Origin: Paracrocinitomix sp039939375
GTDB lineage: Bacteria > Bacteroidota > Bacteroidia > Flavobacteriales_D > Crocinitomicaceae
DNA: 64,000 nucleotides
Direction: 5' to 3'
Assembly (NCBI GenBank): GCA_039939375.1
Contig: JBDVJO010000005.1
Span: 62,001 to 126,000, forward strand
Shown: positions 60,274-64,000 of the stretch, in pieces
Layout: every line of letters starts with the position of its first letter
Position numbering within the stretch: position 1 is the stretch's first letter
Program-made: the position numbers and the translations under genes
The notes under the pieces: generated by a model
Seen by the model: only the letters and a program-made list of their open reading frames with translations
Database searches by the model: none
Told to the model about the DNA's origin: nothing

Positions 60274-60570
60274 TTAGTTTAGTTTCTTGGCTTTTTGTTT
60301 TTTTACCTGTTTTCGCAGGGCTTCACAAGCTAGATCTGCGGCTTCTTCAAAACTTGAACATTGCTTTTTAGCGAACAGCTCTTTACCGGGGATTAATAAT
60401 TTTATCTCTGCGACTTTATTCGCAATTTTATTCGATTGGTCTAATCTTAAGTAAACTTCACCTGAAATGATGTTATCAAAGAACAACTCTAGTTTTGTCA
60501 CTTTCCCATTTACAAAATCTACCAGTTTGCGGTCTGCATCAAAGTGAATTGCGTGAACATTTAAATCCAT
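60274..60570 (-). CDS. hpf: Ribosome hibernation factor HPF (short form)
   Basis: 98 residues. The core DLNVHAIHFDADRKLVDFVNGKVTKLELFFDNIISGEVYLRLDQS and SFEEAADLACEALRKQVKKQKAKK is the short HPF/YfiA family fold, which dimerises 70S ribosomes in stationary phase. It has no long C-terminal domain. It lies 24 bases after xerC on the same strand. Confidence 0.92.
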   Translation of the reverse strand: MDLNVHAIHFDADRKLVDFVNGKVTKLELFFDNIISGEVYLRLDQSNKIANKVAEIKLLIPGKELFAKKQCSSFEEAADLACEALRKQVKKQKAKKLN

Positions 60571-60594
60571 AATACTTTCAGTTTTAAGTCTCTT

Positions 60595-61476
60595 CTAGAG
60601 AGATACGCCCCGAGGGTGCGCTTGTTCATAAATTGTTTTAATTTGCTTGAACGAATTGTGAGTGTAAATTTGAGTTGCTGACAAGTCTGCGTGCCCAAGA
60701 AGCTTCTTTATCGACTCTAAAGAAGCTCCGTTGTTTAACATGTGTGTTGCAAATGTATGACGCAAGACATGTGGACTCTTTTTACTCAGGTTCGTTGCCT
60801 TTCCAAGGTAATAATTTACCTTATCATAAACAAGCTTTGGATATAGTTTTTTACCGCCTTTAGTAATCATTAACAAATCTGAATTCAGACCTAAATCGAT
60901 TTTAAATTGCTGGAATTTTACTATTAACTGAAATAATTTATTTGTGATTGGAATTATTCTTTCTTTGTTTCTTTTTCCTAATACTTTAATTTGAGCAGAT
61001 GTAATATTGTTTTCCTTTAGATTAATCAATTCAGACAACCTGATTCCGGTTTGATAAAAAAGCTCTAGAATTAATTCGTCTTGAGAACGGGTGAAGTCAT
61101 CTTTTACTTCTTGAAAAATTTTTTCATCCCACAATTGTTGTTCAGGCACAAATTGAGGCAATACTTTTTTTTGTTTTAAACTTGTGAGTTTTTGTGCGGG
61201 ATTTGAACTCAAATGTCCTTGTTGTCTTAAAAACTTGAAAAAGGACTTCGCAGACGATAATTTCCTGTTAATTGAGGAGTTTTCTAAGCCTAACTCTACC
61301 AACTGTACTAAATACCCTCTTAATTGTCTATGATTGACTTCTTGAAGCTCTTTGTCTTCTGTGATCGCTAATATTTCAAAAAGCTGCTCTATATCTTTCA
61401 TATAGGCCACTACCGTGTGTTCAGAGAATCGCTTCTCTGTCAGTAAATAGCTATTAAAATCATCTTTATAAGACAT
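60595..61476 (-). CDS. xerC: Tyrosine recombinase XerC/XerD type
   Basis: 293 residues. The N-terminal SAM-like DNA-binding part (FNSYLLTEKRFSEHTVVAYMKDIEQLFE, SSINRKLSSAKSFFKFL) precedes a catalytic domain with TGIRLSELINL (first Arg), VLGKRNKERIIPI (Lys), HVLRHTFATHML (HxxR), LLGHADLSATQIYTH (His and Tyr nucleophile). All key residues are present. It resolves chromosome dimers at dif. Choice of XerC over XerD rests on the position beside rpsU and is not certain. The start codon directly follows the T run of the rpsU terminator. Confidence 0.88.
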   Translation of the reverse strand: MSYKDDFNSYLLTEKRFSEHTVVAYMKDIEQLFEILAITEDKELQEVNHRQLRGYLVQLVELGLENSSINRKLSSAKSFFKFLRQQGHLSSNPAQKLTSLKQKKVLPQFVPEQQLWDEKIFQEVKDDFTRSQDELILELFYQTGIRLSELINLKENNITSAQIKVLGKRNKERIIPITNKLFQLIVKFQQFKIDLGLNSDLLMITKGGKKLYPKLVYDKVNYYLGKATNLSKKSPHVLRHTFATHMLNNGASLESIKKLLGHADLSATQIYTHNSFKQIKTIYEQAHPRGVSL

Positions 61477-61507
61477 AAAAAAAGAGTATAGGAAACCTAT
61501 ACTCTTT
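61474..61507 (-). terminator. Terminator of rpsU abutting the xerC start codon
   Basis: AAAGAGTATAGG (61481-61492) pairs perfectly with CCTATACTCTTT (61496-61507) around AAA, giving a 12-bp stem. On the reverse strand a T run of seven leads straight into the xerC ATG at 61476. Confidence 0.9.
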
Positions 61508-61536
61508 CAACGTATTTTGTAAGAAAATGTTACTAA

Positions 61537-61728
61537 TTACATTTCCATTTGCTGCATTCTTTGCTTGTAAGCAGCTTTAAGCTTCATTTGTCTATTAGTG
61601 ACAGAAGGTTTAGTAAACTGTTGTCTATCTCTCAAATCTCTTAAGATACCAGTTCTTTCGAATTTCTTCTTATATCTTTTAAGCGCTCTCTCAATGTTTT
61701 CGCCTTCTTTTAATGGAATTATTAACAT
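61537..61728 (-). CDS. rpsU: 30S ribosomal protein S21
   Basis: 63 residues: MLIIPLKEGENIERALKRYKKKFERTG followed by LRDLRDRQQFTKPSVTNRQMKLKAAYKQR, the S21 pattern. It is a late, peripheral small-subunit protein that helps initiation. Its 3' side ends in a strong terminator immediately before xerC. Confidence 0.95.
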   Translation of the reverse strand: MLIIPLKEGENIERALKRYKKKFERTGILRDLRDRQQFTKPSVTNRQMKLKAAYKQRMQQMEM

Positions 61729-61794
61729 ATTCTTTTTATTTCTTAATCAAAATTGGATGGCAAAGATATACCATTTTTATTATTAACACAATAA

Positions 61795-62934
61795 TTATCT
61801 GAATAATTCTCTAGAAATTACCAATTTCTGGATTTCTGAAGTTCCTTCACCAATTGTACAAAGCTTTGAATCTCGGTAAAACTTCTCTGCTGGGAAGTCT
61901 TTTGTATATCCGTAACCACCAAATATTTGTACACAATCTGTTGATACTTCAACTGAAATTTCAGAAGCGTAGTACTTAGCCATTGCAGATTCTTTCGTCA
62001 TTTTCTCACCTCTGTTTTTCAAATCAGCTGCTTGTAGTAATAGCAATTCAGCTGCTTTTACTTTAGTTGCCATATCTGCTAATTTGAAGGCAATTCCTTG
62101 AAATTTTGAAATTGATTGTCCAAACTGCTCTCTTTCTTTAGAGTACTTTAATGCTGCTTTATAAGCGCCAGTTGCAATTCCTAAGGCTAGAGCTCCAATA
62201 GAAATTCTACCACCATCTAATACTTTCATGGCTTGAACAAATCCTTTTCCTTCTTCGCCTATTAATTGATCTTTGTGCACTCTGCAGTTATCAAATATTA
62301 ACTCAGCTGTTTCTGAGGCACGCATTCCAAGTTTATTTTCTTTCTTTCCAGAACTGAACCCGGGAGTTCCTTTTTCGATAATGAAAGCTGACATTCCGTG
62401 AGAATCTCCTTTTTCACCTGTTCTAACAATTACTACTGCAACATCACCTGAAATTGCGTGCGTTATAAAGTTTTTAGAGCCATTGATCACATAATGATCA
62501 CCATCCTTAACAGCTGTAGTTGCCATTCCACCTGCATCCGAACCTGTTCCAGTTTCAGTCAACCCCCATGCCCCGATAAACTCAGCAGAAGCTAGTTTCG
62601 GCAAATATTTTCTTTTTTGCTCTTCAGAACCATGATATAAGATGTGCCCTGTACAAAGTGAATTGTGAGCAGCAACTGATAAACCAATTGAACCACAAAC
62701 TTGTGCTATTTCTGTAATTACTGTGATGTACTCATTGTAACCGAAACCACTTCCTCCGTACTCTTCAGGAACTAAAACGCCCATTAATCCCAACTCTCCT
62801 AGTCTTTTAAACAAAGGCACTGGGAACTCTTGAGATTCATCCCACTCCATCATTTTTGGTCTGATTTCTTTTTCAGCGAAATCACGCACCATTTGCTTAA
62901 TCATTGTTTGGTTTTCGTTTTCTACAATTTCCAT
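61795..62934 (-). CDS. Acyl-CoA dehydrogenase
   Basis: 379 residues. Marks: EYGGSGFGYNEYITVITEIAQVCGSIGLSVAAHNSLC, GAWGLTETGTGSDAGGMATTAV (FAD-binding region), GSKNFITHA, IGEEGKGFVQAMKVLDGGRISIGALALGIATGAYKAALKYSKERQFG-like, and FGGYGYTKDFPAEKFYRDSKLCTIGEGTSEIQKLVI with the catalytic Glu. It oxidises short- or medium-chain acyl-CoA with FAD and passes electrons to ETF. The exact chain length is not readable. It ends a minus-strand run from the right edge. Confidence 0.93.
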   Translation of the reverse strand: MEIVENENQTMIKQMVRDFAEKEIRPKMMEWDESQEFPVPLFKRLGELGLMGVLVPEEYGGSGFGYNEYITVITEIAQVCGSIGLSVAAHNSLCTGHILYHGSEEQKRKYLPKLASAEFIGAWGLTETGTGSDAGGMATTAVKDGDHYVINGSKNFITHAISGDVAVVIVRTGEKGDSHGMSAFIIEKGTPGFSSGKKENKLGMRASETAELIFDNCRVHKDQLIGEEGKGFVQAMKVLDGGRISIGALALGIATGAYKAALKYSKEREQFGQSISKFQGIAFKLADMATKVKAAELLLLQAADLKNRGEKMTKESAMAKYYASEISVEVSTDCVQIFGGYGYTKDFPAEKFYRDSKLCTIGEGTSEIQKLVISRELFR

Positions 62935-63028
62935 TTCTATGTAATATAATACTGTTATTTTCTATCCCAGACTATGCTAATCTACTAATCGACTAGGCTA
63001 TCCTTAAAGTTAAGCGGTCATGCCACTT

Positions 63029-63559
63029 TTAATAATCTACTAAAGTAGTAATATTTTCTGAGTAATTTGCTAAGATGTCTCTCCCACTAAGGAAGCCAAG
63101 CTCAATTAAAAAATTGAATCCTGCAATTTTACCACCTTGTTTCGTTATTAATTCTGCCGCAGCTGAAGCCGAACCGCCTGTCGCCAATAAATCATCATGA
63201 ATTAAAATTTTCTGACCTGGTGAAACAGCATCAGTATGCATTTCGATTTCAGCAGTTCCGTATTCTAAATCGTATTTATGCGAAACAGTATGATAAGGCA
63301 GTTTTCCTTTTTTACGGATTAAAATAAACGGTAAACCCAATGTCATAGCCACAGCTGGACCTAGTAAAAAACCTCTACTTTCAATTCCGGCGATTGCATC
63401 AACGTCAAGTCCTTTAATTTTCTCCACTAAATCGTCATGAATCTCTTTAATCAACGCTGCATCTTTGAATAAGGTGGTGATGTCTTTAAAAACTATTCCC
63501 TCTTTTGGAAAATCAGGAACATCTCTTACTATTCCCTTAACTTTTTGCTCTAAACTCAT
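63029..63559 (-). CDS. apt: Adenine phosphoribosyltransferase
   Basis: 176 residues from MSLEQKVKG (ATG at 63559); a longer frame from 63577 exists but would overlap the previous gene's stop. Marks: VRDVPDFPKEGIVFKDITTLFKD, GIESRGFLLGPAVAMTLGLPFILIRKKGKLP, and the PRPP-binding loop ILIHDDLLATGGSASAAAELI. It salvages adenine to AMP. It begins one base after the stop of the upstream gene, so translation is probably coupled. Confidence 0.96.
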   Translation of the reverse strand: MSLEQKVKGIVRDVPDFPKEGIVFKDITTLFKDAALIKEIHDDLVEKIKGLDVDAIAGIESRGFLLGPAVAMTLGLPFILIRKKGKLPYHTVSHKYDLEYGTAEIEMHTDAVSPGQKILIHDDLLATGGSASAAAELITKQGGKIAGFNFLIELGFLSGRDILANYSENITTLVDY

Positions 63560-63560
63560 A

Positions 63561-64000
63561 TCATTCGTAGGAAACATACGCCTCCATTTTTTCTAATTCT
63601 GCTTTACCGACAACATTGTCGTCTACTAAAAAAGACAAGGAGGTGATTCTTTCTTTATCTCTTTTTGAAAGGATAGCAGAAACAACTTCCCATTTTTTAA
63701 AATATGGATGCCTTTTCAAATCAGACTTGCTGATTGAATTGATTTTAATTTTATCAATGTGATCCTCTGAAATAGTCGTTCGTTTTTTAAGAGCCGCCAA
63801 TGATTCTTCTGAGATTCCGTACACCTCATCAAATTGATCTTTTGAATAAAATCCACCAAGACTGTTTCTAAACTTTACAATTCGCTCTGAATAAGTTGGT
63901 CCTATTCCGTTAATCTCTTGAAGCAATTCAGCTGTCGCAGTATTGACATCTACCAAAACCACAGCATCATTAATACTTGTATCCGGAAGTACGTCCTCGT
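63561..64000 (-). CDS. Helix-hairpin-helix (ComEA-like) protein, C-terminal part; gene runs off the right edge
   Basis: The reverse frame is open through the window end, so the GTG at 63962 is not the true start. The part seen has LVDVNTATAELLQEINGIGPTYSERIVKFRNSLGGF (the HhH pair of ComEA-type DNA-binding proteins), SKDQFDEVYGISEESLAAL, and then a second HhH-like part with NSISKSDLKRHPYFKKWEVVSAI. In Bacteroidota such proteins often have two to three HhH repeats and lack the N-terminal membrane anchor, which cannot be checked here. It ends one base before apt. Confidence 0.8.
   Translation of the reverse strand, partial: EDVLPDTSINDAVVLVDVNTATAELLQEINGIGPTYSERIVKFRNSLGGFYSKDQFDEVYGISEESLAALKKRTTISEDHIDKIKINSISKSDLKRHPYFKKWEVVSAILSKRDKERITSLSFLVDDNVVGKAELEKMEAYVSYE

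Noticed and set aside
62935..63028. Repeated CTAATC/GACTA motifs before the acyl-CoA dehydrogenase gene
   Set aside because: The units are short and irregular; no operator or promoter could be supported.
1..64000. CRISPR array, prophage, transposase or rRNA genes
   Set aside because: No regular short repeats with spacers, no phage or transposase motifs and no rRNA segments were seen.

Overview
The window reads as chromosome of a marine-type Bacteroidota bacterium of the Flavobacteriales (Crocinitomicaceae- or Cryomorphaceae-like; the exact genus cannot be fixed from sequence alone). The support is: AT-rich DNA; almost no Shine-Dalgarno sequences; several promoters matching the Bacteroidota pattern TTTG-N19/20-TAnnTTTG; four proteins with C-terminal type IX secretion (T9SS) sorting domains; many Spy/Lol-type small lipoproteins; and family combinations typical of the phylum (GbsR with SRPBCC and TIGR01777, DUF3467 after rpoC, a MoaC-MogA fusion).

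Layout. 1-1.9 kb: 5' part of inorganic pyrophosphatase, a small outer-membrane-like protein, a DEAD-box domain without its second RecA domain, and a small coiled protein. 2.1-8.3 kb: a 1228-residue LamG/PKD/SprB T9SS protein, a TMEM43-like membrane protein and an unknown secreted protein. 8.4-12.9 kb: a sulfur module (small membrane protein, rhodanese, metallo-beta-lactamase/double-rhodanese protein, SulP transporter, divergent rhodanese). 12.9-19.5 kb: small lipoproteins, an OmpA-family protein, a UPF1/DNA2-like helicase plus methyltransferase pair, and a Rieske oxygenase plus lipoprotein pair. 19.6-24.2 kb: molybdenum cofactor genes moeA, moaE, moaC-mogA fusion and moaD with a TauE/SafE-type exporter, interrupted by two 195-bp direct repeats and other repeat debris. 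24.4-27.5 kb: NfeD-like protein plus flotillin, then a PqqB-like hydrolase lipoprotein. 27.7-35.1 kb: one giant (about 2440 residue) repetitive T9SS surface protein. 35.1-39.7 kb: another T9SS protein, then a GbsR/MarR regulator with a perfect operator-like palindrome and a run of membrane, SRPBCC and TIGR01777 genes. 40-46 kb: SpoIIE-type phosphatase, T9SS nuclease/phosphatase, VOC protein, SRPBCC/GyrI protein, lipoprotein, DUF3467.

46.2-59.6 kb is the conserved core, all on the minus strand: tRNA-Thr(TGT), tRNA-Tyr(GTA), tRNA-Gly(TCC), tRNA-Thr(GGT), tuf, tRNA-Trp(CCA), secE, nusG, rplK, rplA, rplJ, rplL, rpoB, rpoC. A strong promoter lies before the first tRNA, and hairpins sit between tuf and tRNA-Trp, tRNA-Trp and secE, rplL and rpoB, and after rpoC. 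59.6-64 kb: chalcone-isomerase-fold protein, hpf, xerC, rpsU, acyl-CoA dehydrogenase, apt and the end of a helix-hairpin-helix (ComEA-like) gene, also minus strand.

How it works together: the core makes the translation and transcription machinery. The sulfur and Moco modules plausibly meet in sulfite chemistry (persulfide oxidation gives sulfite; Mo enzymes and TauE/SafE exporters handle sulfite), but no Mo-enzyme is in view, so this is inference. I did not find a CRISPR array, prophage, transposase or known defence system. The most unusual items are the GbsR palindrome with its second copy inside the operon, the giant repeat protein, and the repeat family around moaE.
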